Positions 1 through 10,884 are shown, counted from the first letter of the stretch. The stretch is DNA of 64,000 bases from Rhodoferax fermentans (GCF_002017865.1 NZ_MTJN01000002.1:248001-312000); one strand, 5' to 3'. Notes: generated by a model from the sequence alone, not told the origin. Program-made: numbers and translations.

Positions 1-138
1 CTCACGCTTCATCACCAGGGCCTTCACCTCCATCAGGGTGATGTAACTGGAGGTGATGGTGTCGTAGAGCCGACGATTAGGGTACTTCTTGATGATGCGC
101 TGCTGACTCGGCGCTGGTGTTTGGGTGGCGTTATTCAT
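1..138 (-). CDS. phaR: Polyhydroxyalkanoate synthesis repressor PhaR, N-terminal part
   Basis: The first 46 codons are present; the gene runs off the left edge. The N-terminus contains IIKKYPNRRLYDTITSSYIT, the signature of the PHB/PHA accumulation regulator DNA-binding domain (PhaR/PhbF family). PhaR is a cytosolic repressor that senses polyhydroxybutyrate granules and controls phasin and PHA-synthesis genes. The start is the ATG whose complement lies at 136-138. It is read away from the tRNA-Val gene on the same strand. Family identity is clear although the C-terminal half cannot be inspected. Confidence 0.88.
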   Translation of the reverse strand, partial: MNNATQTPAPSQQRIIKKYPNRRLYDTITSSYITLMEVKALVMKRE

Positions 139-315
139 AGGTCATCCAGAGGTCCATCATGAGCGCGTTGTAATCAGGTTGCGGCCGATTGTAGAAACCG
201 GCACAAGCTGCATTTGCCAGCAGAGGCCCTTGCGGGCGTGCCAAGATCCATCTTGCCATAGCAAAAGTGGACGAGGCAGAGAAACAAACAAGGAATAAAA
301 CAGGACTTGTGTCTA

Positions 316-359
316 CAAGGTTTTTGCGATCTGAATCTGGCAACATTCAGAAAACCTTG
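316..359. repeat. Nested inverted repeat abutting the 3' end of tRNA-Val
   Basis: CAAGGTTTT at 316-324 is the exact reverse complement of 351-359. Inside it TCTGAAT (330-336) pairs with ATTCAGA (345-351), leaving an 8-nt loop. Read in the tRNA direction the hairpin begins within the encoded CCA. It may be a processing or termination structure, but no uninterrupted T-run follows the inner stem. Confidence 0.5.
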
Positions 360-434
360 GTAGGCGCGATTGGACTCGAACCAACGACCCCCACCATGTC
401 AAGGTGGTGCTCTAACCAGCTGAGCTACGCGCCT
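358..434 (-). tRNA. tRNA-Val (anticodon GAC)
   Basis: Read on the minus strand, the gene starts AGGCGCG (434-428), which pairs with CGCGCCT ending at 362, giving a full 7-bp acceptor stem. The D arm GCTCAGCTGGTTAGAGC, an anticodon stem CCACC/GGTGG with loop TTGACAT, and the T arm with GGTTCGAGTCC are all present. The anticodon GAC reads GUC valine codons. CCA is encoded (358-360). All cloverleaf elements are intact. Confidence 0.96.
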
Positions 435-454
435 GGGTATTTAGTAAAAACGTA

Positions 455-483
455 AGTATAGCGTGAATATTCAGCTGTTCCGA
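455..483 (-). promoter_or_regulatory. Candidate promoter of tRNA-Val
   Basis: On the minus strand TATACT (complement of 455-460) lies about 21 bases before the tRNA 5' end, and TCGGAA lies 17 bases further upstream. The -10 box is good and the -35 box is weak. This is inferred from position and match only. Confidence 0.35.
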
Positions 484-522
484 CATACACCTGATCTTTT
501 TGCGCAAAAACTTGTCTGATAA

Positions 523-544
523 TTGACGTTTACGTCAACGTCAA
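523..544. promoter_or_regulatory. Palindromic operator upstream of the SDR gene
   Basis: TTGACG (523-528) and CGTCAA (533-538) form a perfect inverted repeat around TTTA, and a further CGTCAA follows at 539-544. It lies about 20 bases before the start codon of the dehydrogenase, where a repressor would block transcription. The motif resembles sites recognised by MerR-family regulators of branched-chain amino acid and acyl-CoA catabolism (LiuR type). That assignment is from family knowledge and is not proven here. Confidence 0.5.
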
Positions 545-564
545 TTTGTTATCTGGAGGTACTC

Positions 565-1323
565 ATGGAAATCAAAGGCAAGGTGTTTATCGTGACCGGC
601 GGCGCATCGGGCCTGGGGGAAGGCACGGCACGCCTGCTCAGTGCTGCCGGAGGCACCGTGGTCATTGCCGACCAACAGGTCGACAAGGGTCAAGCGGTTG
701 CCAAAGAAATCGGTGGCGCTTTTGTGGCCTGCGACGTCAGCAGCGATTTCGATGGACAAGCCGTGGTCGCACAAGCCACGGCACTGGGCAAACTGATGGG
801 GCTGATCAATTGCGCTGGCATCGCACCTGCCGAAAAAACCGTGGGCAAAAACGGCCCCCACGCGCTGGCACTCTTCACCAAATGCATCACCGTCAACCTG
901 ATTGGCAGCTTCAATATGATCCGGCTGTGCGCCGACGCCATGAGCCAAAACGCGCCGGAAGCCACCGGTGAGCGTGGTGTGTTGATCTCCACCGCCTCGG
1001 TGGCCGCCTATGACGGCCAGATCGGACAAGCCGCCTACAGCGCCTCCAAAGGCGGCATTGTGGGCATGACCCTGCCCATTGCACGCGACCTGGCACGCAA
1101 CGGCATCCGCAACATGACGATTGCACCAGGCATCTTTGGCACACCGATGATGTTCAGCTTTCCGCAGGAAGTGCAGGATGCCCTGGCGGCTAGCGTGCCT
1201 TTCCCCTCCCGACTGGGCACACCGCAGGACTACGCCAAACTGGTGCAACACATTATTGAAAACGACATGCTCAACGGCGAAGTGATCCGCCTGGACGGCG
1301 CCATCCGCCTGGCACCGCGCTGA
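565..1323 (+). CDS. SDR family dehydrogenase, 3-hydroxyacyl-CoA dehydrogenase type II-like
   Basis: A 252-residue short-chain dehydrogenase. The N-terminal Rossmann motif TGGASGLG is at about residues 11-18, NCAG follows strand 4, and the catalytic YSASK lies near residue 160 with an upstream Ser in STAS. The pattern (VTGGASGLG start, TPMM, LGTP near the C-terminus) is that of the HSD10/3-hydroxy-2-methylbutyryl-CoA dehydrogenase subgroup, which oxidises 3-hydroxyacyl-CoA with NAD+ in isoleucine or fatty-acid breakdown. An upstream in-frame start at 523 is possible, but ATG 565 has GGAGG at the right distance and lies after the operator-like palindrome. dnaG follows after 29 bases. The exact substrate is an inference. 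Confidence 0.88.
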   Translation: MEIKGKVFIVTGGASGLGEGTARLLSAAGGTVVIADQQVDKGQAVAKEIGGAFVACDVSSDFDGQAVVAQATALGKLMGLINCAGIAPAEKTVGKNGPHALALFTKCITVNLIGSFNMIRLCADAMSQNAPEATGERGVLISTASVAAYDGQIGQAAYSASKGGIVGMTLPIARDLARNGIRNMTIAPGIFGTPMMFSFPQEVQDALAASVPFPSRLGTPQDYAKLVQHIIENDMLNGEVIRLDGAIRLAPR

Positions 1324-1352
1324 CGCCATGGGGCGGTTTCTACAATCGCCCC

Positions 1353-3218
1353 ATGTCCATCCCCCAAAGCTTCGTACAGGAACTGCTGGCCCGCGCCGAC
1401 GTGGTCGAGATCGTCGGGCGTTATGTGCCACTCAAGAAGGGCGGCGCCAATTTCATGGGGCTATGCCCGTTTCACAGCGAAAAATCGCCGTCTTTCTCGG
1501 TCAGCCCGACCAAACAGTTCTACCACTGCTTTGGCTGCGGCAAAACCGGCAACGCCATCGGTTTTCTGATGGAGCACGCGGGCATGAGTTTTGTGGAAGC
1601 CGTGCAGGACCTGGCCCAGCAATTTGGCATGCAGGTGCCCGAAGACGACGCCAGCCCGCAGGACCGCGCCCGCGCTGCCGAACAACGGCAAAAACAGCAC
1701 ACCTTGAACGATGTGCTCGAGAAAGCCTGCAAGGCCTACCAAAAACACCTCAAGGCGTCACCGCGCGCGATCAGCTATTTCAAAGGTCGTGGTCTGTCAG
1801 GCACCGTGGCCAAACAGTTTGGCCTGGGGTATGCCCCTGAGGGCTGGCGCAGCCTGGCCAGCGTGTTCCCGAACTACGACGACCCGCTGCTGGTGGAAAG
1901 CGGCTTGGTGATCCTCAACGAAGAAGACGGTGGTGAAGCCAAACGTTACGACCGCTTTCGTGACCGGGTCATGTTCCCGATCCGCAACATCAAAGGAGAA
2001 TGCATCGGTTTTGGCGGACGGGTGCTGGGTGACGACAAACCCAAGTACCTCAACTCGCCGGAAACCCCGGTGTTCAGCAAAGGCCGCGAACTCTACGGCC
2101 TGTTTGAAGCCCGCGCCGCCTTGCGGGAACACGGCTACGCGCTGGTCACCGAAGGTTACATGGACGTGGTGGCGCTGGCGCAGCTCGGTTTTCCCAATGC
2201 GGTGGCGACACTGGGCACCGCCTGCACCCCCGAGCATGTGCACAAACTGTTTCGTTTCACCGAGTCGGTGGTGTTCAGCTTTGATGGCGACAGCGCCGGC
2301 CGCCGCGCGGCACGCAAGGCGCTGGACGCCGCTCTGCCGCTGGCGACCGATGTGCGCAGTGTCAAGTTTCTCTTTTTGCCGCCCGAGCACGATCCCGACA
2401 GCTTTATCCGCGCCCACGGCAAAGAAGCCTTTGCGCGTTATGTCAGCGAAGCGGTGCCACTGAGCCGTTTTTTGCTCGACGCTGCCCGTGACGGCTGCGA
2501 CCTGCACACCGCCGAAGGCCGCTCACACCTGTCGAGCAACGCCAAACCGCTGTGGGAACTATTGCCCGCTGGCGCCCTGAAACAACAACTGCTGTCAGAG
2601 ATCGCCGATCTGGTGCAACTCTCCAGCCGGGAGTTAACCGAGGTCTGGTATCCGACGCAGGCCAAGCCCAAACGGGTGCGCAAGGAAAACTATCAAAGTG
2701 ATAGTGATTACCGCAGCAAGGACGGGGGCTACAGCCCAAAATCTTATAAATCCAAGAACAACCCTCGCCCGATGCCCAGCAACAGCCGCCTGCCGGCCAG
2801 CCGGGCCGACCATGCCGCACGTATCCTGCTCGACAACATGGCCGCACTCGAGGCTCTGTCGGTCGAAGACCATGGCTTGCTGTGTGGCCTGGAGCCACCC
2901 TACGGGCCGCTGTTTGCCTGGCTGGAAGCGCAGTTCCATGAACATGGCCCACAGCCATGGATCGCTCTGCGCGAGGGCCTACAAGGCCACGAGAGTGAAG
3001 CCTTTGCCACCAAACTGATGAGCAGCCACGAGCTGGGTGTGGATGAGGATGCGGCCGAAGCCGCCAGCGAGCTGCGCCGCCTACTCAATCTGATGCTGAT
3101 CGACCAGCTCATGGCAGCGGAAACCCAGGCGCTCGAAGAGGCCAAAACCGACCCCTCAGCACTGCAACGCTACCGTGAACTGCAGGACCGTCGCAAGGCC
3201 TTGAAACCCGCCATCTAG
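1353..3218 (+). CDS. dnaG: DNA primase
   Basis: The 621-residue primase makes RNA primers for the replication fork and binds the DnaB helicase. A CHC2 zinc finger has Cys38, His41, Cys59 and Cys62. The TOPRIM core shows EGYMDVVALAQ and DGDSAGRRAA, which carry metal-binding acidic residues. A low-complexity linker (about 440-480) leads to the helicase-binding C-terminal domain. Length is normal. rpoD follows as in the classic macromolecular synthesis operon, but rpsU is not upstream; an SDR gene is there instead. The linker around 2690-2745 is locally AT-richer and may hold a decayed copy of the dispersed repeat. Confidence 0.97.
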   Translation: MSIPQSFVQELLARADVVEIVGRYVPLKKGGANFMGLCPFHSEKSPSFSVSPTKQFYHCFGCGKTGNAIGFLMEHAGMSFVEAVQDLAQQFGMQVPEDDASPQDRARAAEQRQKQHTLNDVLEKACKAYQKHLKASPRAISYFKGRGLSGTVAKQFGLGYAPEGWRSLASVFPNYDDPLLVESGLVILNEEDGGEAKRYDRFRDRVMFPIRNIKGECIGFGGRVLGDDKPKYLNSPETPVFSKGRELYGLFEARAALREHGYALVTEGYMDVVALAQLGFPNAVATLGTACTPEHVHKLFRFTESVVFSFDGDSAGRRAARKALDAALPLATDVRSVKFLFLPPEHDPDSFIRAHGKEAFARYVSEAVPLSRFLLDAARDGCDLHTAEGRSHLSSNAKPLWELLPAGALKQQLLSEIADLVQLSSRELTEVWYPTQAKPKRVRKENYQSDSDYRSKDGGYSPKSYKSKNNPRPMPSNSRLPASRADHAARILLDNMAALEALSVEDHGLLCGLEPPYGPLFAWLEAQFHEHGPQPWIALREGLQGHESEAFATKLMSSHELGVDEDAAEAASELRRLLNLMLIDQLMAAETQALEEAKTDPSALQRYRELQDRRKALKPAI

Positions 3219-3229
3219 GCACCATCTGG

Positions 3230-3258
3230 GACGCTCAAGCTCGCAAAAAAGGTATAAT
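3230..3258 (+). promoter_or_regulatory. Candidate rpoD promoter
   Basis: TATAAT at 3253-3258 is a perfect -10 hexamer. GACGCT at 3230-3235 is a weak -35 box with 17-base spacing. It lies about 220 bases before rpoD, leaving a long leader in which I see no riboswitch or leader peptide. This would let rpoD be transcribed apart from dnaG. Confidence 0.45.
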
Positions 3259-3477
3259 CCGCTGTTTTTCGCCCAGGCAAGCGCGACAGCAGCACCTCCG
3301 GACCCGGCCAACACGATGCATTTGAGCGCATCCGGCCACCTTGCCGCAAGGACTGCACACCAAATGTTCGCCCACCCGTCTTGCCGGACCCTGCCCGTTT
3401 TTGCGATGTTTTTCCAAAACGCTGGTCTGCCCGCAGCGCTCCACATGCTTCGTTTGTCGTCGTTTTGAGGTTCATAC

Positions 3478-5790
<2,313 letters not shown>

Positions 5791-5817
5791 ACACCGACCC
5801 AGCGTTTACATAAGAAA

Positions 5818-5862
5818 AGCGCCTCAGGCCCTGATAAAACGGGCGTGAGGCGCTATTTTTTT
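5818..5862 (+). terminator. Rho-independent terminator after rpoD
   Basis: AGCGCCTCA (5818-5826) pairs with TGAGGCGCT (5846-5854), an inner GCCC/GGGC extends the stem, and a run of seven T follows. It is a strong terminator placed right after rpoD. Confidence 0.92.
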
Positions 5863-6201
5863 GATATCTAACAAGCCGAGGGACGCTGGAACTTCGCCCG
5901 GGCCAAATCGACCTGCGCCCGGGTAACACACGCCTGTGCATGGTCGTTGATCAGCCCCCTGCCCACAAGGAGGCGTGTTCGCCATGATGGGCCTGCACCA
6001 AGCGTATGGCGTTCGCGCACCTTCGGAGAAAAATGGTTTGATTTCTTGCTTGTGGCTGCATCTTCTCAAAGTAGGGAGCATCCTCAAAACCGGTGCAAAT
6101 CAGTCATGACCACACCTTTCTTGCTGAAGGCCAGCGGCCTTGTGGGTGCTGTGACTGCCCGGTTTGGTCAAACGTGCTGCGGGAGTTGAAAGCTCAACTC
6201 A
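5863..6201. other. Non-coding stretch between rpoD and the MCP remnant
   Basis: No convincing gene is present. On the minus strand two short open segments in different frames, about 6050-5965 and 5960-5872, have coding-like composition; the second ends with residues QVDLARAKFQRPSAC. They could be the decayed tail of an unrecognised protein. Together with the pseudogene and IS remnant next door this marks a degraded region. Confidence 0.4.
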
Positions 6202-6649
6202 TTACCCGGCGGCCAGCTTAAACACGGCCACCGTGCTCACCAACTCCTGCGATTGTGACTTGAGGCTACTGGCAGCAGCAGCCATCTCTTCCACCAGGGC
6301 TGCGTTTTGCTGGTGACCTGGTCCATCTGCTGGATAGCTTCCCCTATCTGGCCCACACCCTGGCTTTGTTCGACGCTGGCCGCACTGATCTCGCCCATGA
6401 TGTCGTTGACCCGGCGAATGGAGGCCACCACCTCGGTCATGGTGGTACCGGCCTGGTCGACCAGGGCTGTACCTTGTTCGACCCGCTCGACACTGTTGCT
6501 GATCAGGGTCTTGATTTCTTTGGCGGCTTCAGCACTGCGGCCTGCCAAGCTGCGCACTTCACTGGCCACCACCGCAAAACCACGACCCTGTTCACCCGCA
6601 CCGGCGGCTTCCTCCGCTGCGTTGAGTGCCAGGATACTGGTCTGGAAAC
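6202..6649 (-). pseudogene. Methyl-accepting chemotaxis protein, C-terminal fragment (truncated and frameshifted)
   Basis: The minus strand encodes the signalling tip of a chemotaxis receptor: [20 protein letters not shown] followed by [20 protein letters not shown] and the rest of the cytoplasmic helical hairpin. The sensor, membrane and HAMP parts are missing because the homology stops at about 6649, where IS256 sequence begins. A second lesion near 6313-6318 loses one base: the frame leaves QMDQVT and the true ending ([20 protein letters not shown], then [16 protein letters not shown] and a stop at 6202) continues in another frame. VEAARAG, usual at the tip, reads EEAAGAG. It is a non-functional relic. 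Confidence 0.88.
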
Positions 6650-6851
6650 TGACCAAGAACCGGGGTTCCTTCCCCAGTGATGAGGCGCTGACCAAACTGT
6701 TCTATCTGGCCCTGCGCAACATCAGCCCCAAATGGACGATGCCAATCAGAGACTGGAAGGCTGCCCTGACCCGTTTTGCCATTCAGTTTGCCGATCACTT
6801 CTCCTCAACTGATCTCCGCCCCGTTTACACAAAAATTCGGACACCCGTCTT
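6650..6851 (+). mobile_element. IS256-family remnant: transposase 3' end plus terminal repeat
   Basis: The plus strand encodes [20 protein letters not shown] and then RNISPKWTMPIRDWKAALTR, the conserved C-terminus of IS256 (mutator-type) transposases. The catalytic DDE part is absent. About 30 bases past the homology lies GTTTACACAAAAATTCGG (6823-6840) and ACACCC, typical of an IS256-family terminal inverted repeat. The left boundary coincides with the point where the MCP gene loses its N-terminal part, so the element or a deletion starting from it probably caused that loss. It cannot transpose. Confidence 0.8.
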
Positions 6852-6890
6852 GTTCAGCGTTGCCGTAACCCGTAAGACTGTGCTCTCGCC

Positions 6891-8648
6891 CTAGCTTTCC
6901 AGTTGTTGCAACAGGTATAGCCGCTGGTAGACACCTTGAGGGATCGCCATCAACGCCTCATGGTTGCCCTGCTCTTGAATGTGGCCATGGTTAAGCACCA
7001 CGATGCAGTCAGCGGCGCGGATCGTCGACAAGCGGTGGGCAATGGCGATCACGGTCACACGACCGCGCAGTTCGGTCAGGGCCAGTTGCACAATTTGCTC
7101 GGTTTCTGAGTCAATATGGGCGGTCGCTTCATCCAGAAACAAGATGCGTGGTTGGCCTGCCAAGGCTCGCGCGATGGCAATGAGCTGTTTTTGCCCGACC
7201 GACAAGCGTGCCCCGCCTTCACCCAGCAGGGTGTCATAGCCCTGCTCTAGCTGCATGATGAAGTCGTGGCAATGTGCTGCCCGTGCTGCCGATTGCAGGT
7301 CGTGCTCGGCAATATCGCGGCCCATCGCAATGTTCTCACGCACACTCGCGGCCAGCAAAAAAGGATCCTGCGGCACCAGGCCCACATCGGCACGAAAATG
7401 CGCGTCGCTGAACTGAGCCAGAGGTATGCCATCAATGCTGATGTCACCTGATTGCGCTTGGTAAAAGCGCAATAACAGGCTGAGCAAGGTGGACTTGCCA
7501 CTGCCGGTGTGCCCGACCAATCCGTAAAAAGCACCCGCAGGAATCTGTAGGCTCAGATCGTGCAGGATCACCGTATCAGGGTTGTACCCAAACCGAAGTC
7601 GCTGGATGCTCACCGCGCCTTGGGAAATCCGCTCTGGGCCTGTCACCGCCATCGGGCGGTGTTCTTGTAGCAATGTGTCCACCCGCGCGGCAGCAACGAT
7701 GGCTTGTTGCAGCTGCCCAAACTGCAGCGTGATCTGAATCAGTGGGTCCACCACGCGGCCAAGGTAGCTCACAAAGGCATACAACACGCCGATTTGCAGC
7801 CCGCTGAAGGCACTCAGGCCAAAACTGTAAATTACAGCGACAAGCAGCAACACATTGATCAAGTCCAGCATCGGACGCAGCAGCCAGGCATTCACACGCA
7901 TCTCAGCAATGCGGGCACCCAGATGCTGCTGGTTGATGCGGTCAAACCTTTGACGAAAACGCACTTGTGCGTTGCTGGCCTGTAGTACCGGCATACCGGC
8001 AATGGACTCGGACATCAGGGCATTGATGTCGCTGCGTTTCTGCCGTGCACGTGACACAGCGGGTGCACTCCAGCGCTGGTAGAACCAGACAATCACCACC
8101 ACCGTTGGCACCAGCGTGAGCACAATCAGCATCAAGCGCCAATCCAGCCAGGCCATTGCAGCAAAAGCACCGAGCACAACAATGCTGTTGTCAAGAATCA
8201 CAAACAGCACTTGGACATAGAGGTTCTTGACCTGCTCGGTGTCATTGGTCACCCGGCTGACCAACTGCCCGGTGATTGCCTTGTCAAAAAAAGCCATGGG
8301 CAGACGCAACACGTGGCCATAGACCTCTTCGCGCAATCGCCGAACCGAACGCATGGCCACCCCGGCCAGACGCGCCAATTGGGTGTAGCGAATGGCGCAA
8401 GCGATGGCACCTGCAAGCAAAATGCCACCCAGCAGCAAACCCACCTCCATCGGGTCAAAACGCCGCGGTATCAGCGTGTGGTCAATGAAATACTTACCCA
8501 GCAAGGGGCCAGCGGCTTCGAGCAGCGCCGCCACAATCAGCCAAAAACCGCCCTTCCAGACGTGGTGTTTCTCGGATCGGGCCGCATGCAGCAACAGGGC
8601 AATGGCTTGGCGCGTGTTGCGTGGCTGGGGAGTGGCTTCAGTCTGCAT
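6891..8648 (-). CDS. mdlB: ABC exporter, fused membrane and ATPase domains (MdlB-like)
   Basis: A 585-residue half-transporter. Six membrane helices occupy about residues 20-310, then an ATPase domain with Walker A GHTGSGKST, ABC signature LSVGQKQ, Walker B ILFLDEAT and the H-loop AIAHRLST. Half-transporters of this kind pair with a partner; the adjacent gene encodes one. The chosen ATG (complement of 8646-8648) overlaps the stop of the upstream gene by 11 bases, implying translational coupling; longer starts would run deep into that gene. It is likely an inner-membrane multidrug or lipid exporter of the MdlAB type. The substrate cannot be deduced. An IS256 scar lies just beyond the stop. Confidence 0.88.
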   Translation of the reverse strand: MQTEATPQPRNTRQAIALLLHAARSEKHHVWKGGFWLIVAALLEAAGPLLGKYFIDHTLIPRRFDPMEVGLLLGGILLAGAIACAIRYTQLARLAGVAMRSVRRLREEVYGHVLRLPMAFFDKAITGQLVSRVTNDTEQVKNLYVQVLFVILDNSIVVLGAFAAMAWLDWRLMLIVLTLVPTVVVIVWFYQRWSAPAVSRARQKRSDINALMSESIAGMPVLQASNAQVRFRQRFDRINQQHLGARIAEMRVNAWLLRPMLDLINVLLLVAVIYSFGLSAFSGLQIGVLYAFVSYLGRVVDPLIQITLQFGQLQQAIVAAARVDTLLQEHRPMAVTGPERISQGAVSIQRLRFGYNPDTVILHDLSLQIPAGAFYGLVGHTGSGKSTLLSLLLRFYQAQSGDISIDGIPLAQFSDAHFRADVGLVPQDPFLLAASVRENIAMGRDIAEHDLQSAARAAHCHDFIMQLEQGYDTLLGEGGARLSVGQKQLIAIARALAGQPRILFLDEATAHIDSETEQIVQLALTELRGRVTVIAIAHRLSTIRAADCIVVLNHGHIQEQGNHEALMAIPQGVYQRLYLLQQLES

Positions 8649-10389
8649 CCAGACTCGCTTGTAACTGTTGGTAGCGCCATTGGGATGTGTACCAGGCATC
8701 AAGCGCCAGCAGACTGGCATGGTCGCCCTGCTCAACAATGCACCCATCCTTGAGCACCAGTATGTGTTCAGCATCCATCACGGCGCTCAAGCGGTGGCTG
8801 ACGATGATGGTTGTCCTACCTGGGCTGGATTTGCGCAGCTCTTGCAGGTGCTGCAGGATGCTGGTTTCGGTTTGCGTGTCAACGGCAGACAAGGCATCGT
8901 CCAGCAGCAACAGCGTTGCATCAGCCAGCATCGCGCGTGCAATGGCCACCCGCTGACGCTGCCCGCCCGAGAGCGAAATGCCTTTTTCCCCCACTGGGGT
9001 GTCATAACCCTGTGGCATCCGCGCAATGTCTTCGTCGATGCAGGCCAGGCGAGCCGCGTTTTCGATCTCAGCCCTAGTGGCATCTGGCTTGACCAGCCCA
9101 ATGTTCTCGGCAATCGTTGCAGAAAACAGAAACGGCTCCTGAGGCACCCAGCTCATTGACTGGTGCAAGGTCTCCAGGGTGTAGTCAGCCAGTCCGTGGG
9201 CTCCCCAACTGATGTTGCCCTGGTTGGCTGCGTACTGGCGCAAGATCAAACGAACCAGACTGGATTTCCCCGCACCGGTGGCACCGACAATGCCCAACGT
9301 GTGCCCGGCCAACACAGAAAAACTGATTCCCGACAGGGCCAGTGCCTGGTGCCCTGGATATGAAAACGAGACGTCTTTGAACGCCAACGCGCCCACAGGT
9401 GTTTGTGTCCTTGTGCCACTGTCATCGATGGACAGTGGCGCCGCCAAGGTCGGCTGCAATCGCTCCCAGGCAGCACGTCCGCGCTGGATCAAAGACAACA
9501 CCCAGCCAGCAGCAAACATGGGCCAGATCAATTGGCCCAGGTACATGCTGAACGCCGTCAACGCACCAAGGGTCAGCACCCCGTGCCAGACCAGCGTACC
9601 GCCCAGCCCCAGGGTCAGTACCGTGGCACAGATCAAGGTGATCCCTACCGTGGGTTCGAGCGCGGCCTCCCATCTCTGGGCTTGCAGGCTGGCACTGGCT
9701 GCGTTTTCAGCCAGTTCGGAAAAGCGTGCGGCACTGCGCTCCTCCAGACCCAGCGCACGCAATGTGCGCACACCGGTGAGCGTCTCCTGCACGTGGTCAT
9801 TGAGTTTGCCAAATCGCTCAAGTGAATCTTTGGAGGCCAGGTGAATGTGCGTTGAGATGCGCCAAAACGCGAATGCCATGAAGGGAAACGGCAGCAGAGC
9901 GACCAGTGCCAGTCGCCAGTCAATGCCAAGCGTCATCATGGCAACGACCAGGATCAACGTCAATGTGCCATCAAAGCCTGCCAGCATGGCTTCCCCTGAG
10001 GCCATTTCTACAGCGTCAATGTCGTTGGTGGCCTGCGCCATCAGGTCACCCGTGCCACGCTGGTGAAAGAAGTGAGGCCCTTGTAAACACAAGCGAGCGT
10101 AGAGGCGTGTGCGCAGCTCGGCCCCAAGACGGTAGCTGGCCGCAAACAGCTGCAAACGCCACGCCACCCGCAGGAAATAAATCAACACGCCCGCCAACAC
10201 CAGCCAACCCAACTGCGCCAACAGCGCCGTGTTGTCCAGTTGCCCAGCAGCCAGACCGTCCACGATGCGACCAACATGTCGTGGAATGAAGACTGTGAGA
10301 GCGCTTACCGCCGCCAGCATCAGTGCCGCAAGCAAATAGGGGCGCCAGTTCTGGCGCACGTAAAGTGCGATCAGGCTGGTCAGGGTCAT
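8638..10389 (-). CDS. mdlA: ABC exporter, fused membrane and ATPase domains (MdlA-like)
   Basis: The 583-residue partner half-transporter. Membrane helices fill the first 300 residues; the ATPase domain has Walker A GATGAGKSS, signature LSGGQRQR, Walker B LLLLDDALSAVD and IIVSHRLS. The LLLDDALSAVD form, with Asp where the catalytic Glu is expected, suggests a degenerate ATP site in this half. That matches heterodimeric exporters of the MdlAB/TmrAB class, which have one weak and one active site. The start is taken at the ATG complementing 10387-10389 (MTLTSLIALY); the 66 residues before it look non-coding. Length fits MdlA (about 590). Confidence 0.88.
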   Translation of the reverse strand: MTLTSLIALYVRQNWRPYLLAALMLAAVSALTVFIPRHVGRIVDGLAAGQLDNTALLAQLGWLVLAGVLIYFLRVAWRLQLFAASYRLGAELRTRLYARLCLQGPHFFHQRGTGDLMAQATNDIDAVEMASGEAMLAGFDGTLTLILVVAMMTLGIDWRLALVALLPFPFMAFAFWRISTHIHLASKDSLERFGKLNDHVQETLTGVRTLRALGLEERSAARFSELAENAASASLQAQRWEAALEPTVGITLICATVLTLGLGGTLVWHGVLTLGALTAFSMYLGQLIWPMFAAGWVLSLIQRGRAAWERLQPTLAAPLSIDDSGTRTQTPVGALAFKDVSFSYPGHQALALSGISFSVLAGHTLGIVGATGAGKSSLVRLILRQYAANQGNISWGAHGLADYTLETLHQSMSWVPQEPFLFSATIAENIGLVKPDATRAEIENAARLACIDEDIARMPQGYDTPVGEKGISLSGGQRQRVAIARAMLADATLLLLDDALSAVDTQTETSILQHLQELRKSSPGRTTIIVSHRLSAVMDAEHILVLKDGCIVEQGDHASLLALDAWYTSQWRYQQLQASLDAD

Positions 10390-10626
10390 GGGAGTGCGCC
10401 GCAATGGCGTGAATGACGGTTGGGGGGAGACGAATTCTAGGGTTGATTCGGTTAAGCCAACAAAGTCAATGATCCTCATCACTTTGATCATCAGTGGTCT
10501 TAAAGATATCGAAAACTGCGGCGCGGGTTGCCACCCCGTTACCCGCAGACGTTGAAAGCCGTGCCCTGACTGCACCGCTATCCTCATGGTTGTTGGGTGG
10601 ATAACTCAGCTTGCTATCATCCAGCC

Positions 10627-10776
10627 ATGCAGCAACAGTTATGGCATCGTCTGATGGCCACGCTCCAACTACCCATGACCACCGGCCTATTCGATAGCCG
10701 GTGTGTTCGGGAGTACGTGGGTGTGCGCGATATCTGGCCATACAAGCCGGTCGCACATTCCCCCGCCCGGCGATAA
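10627..10776 (+). CDS. Possible 49-residue protein of unknown function
   Basis: An ATG-to-TAA frame starting MQQQLWHRLMATLQLP and ending KPVAHSPARR. It sits right behind a plausible promoter and its last codons form the left arm of the 11-bp inverted repeat. No clear ribosome binding site and no family resemblance are visible. It could be a leader peptide for the Rnk-like gene or a chance frame. Confidence 0.22.
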   Translation: MQQQLWHRLMATLQLPMTTGLFDSRCVREYVGVRDIWPYKPVAHSPARR

Positions 10777-10815
10777 ACCTTTTTCCCTATCTTGCGCAAG
10801 CACCTATCGCCGGGC
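10765..10815. repeat. 11-bp perfect inverted repeat before the Rnk-like gene
   Basis: GCCCGGCGATA (10765-10775) is exactly complementary to TATCGCCGGGC (10805-10815) across a 29-base loop. The loop contains a T-run and the small palindrome CTTGCGCAAG. It lies 70 bases before the start codon, where it could act as an operator or an mRNA structure. Confidence 0.55.
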
Positions 10816-10884
10816 ACCAGCTCAGCGCGATAGCGGCCATTCTTCTGCATAACGATGTCTGGCCGCGCTTGATGGAGAAACCTC

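Larger units (their letters stand above)
10390..10884. other. 495-base intergenic region upstream of the Rnk-like gene
   Basis: It holds a possible 49-codon reading frame (10627-10776), a short hairpin (ACCGGC at 10680-10685 with GCCGGT at 10697-10702) and a perfect 11-bp inverted repeat (10765-10815). TTGGGT at 10593 and TATCAT at 10615, 16 bases apart, could be a plus-strand promoter. I see no recognisable gene. Confidence 0.4.
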
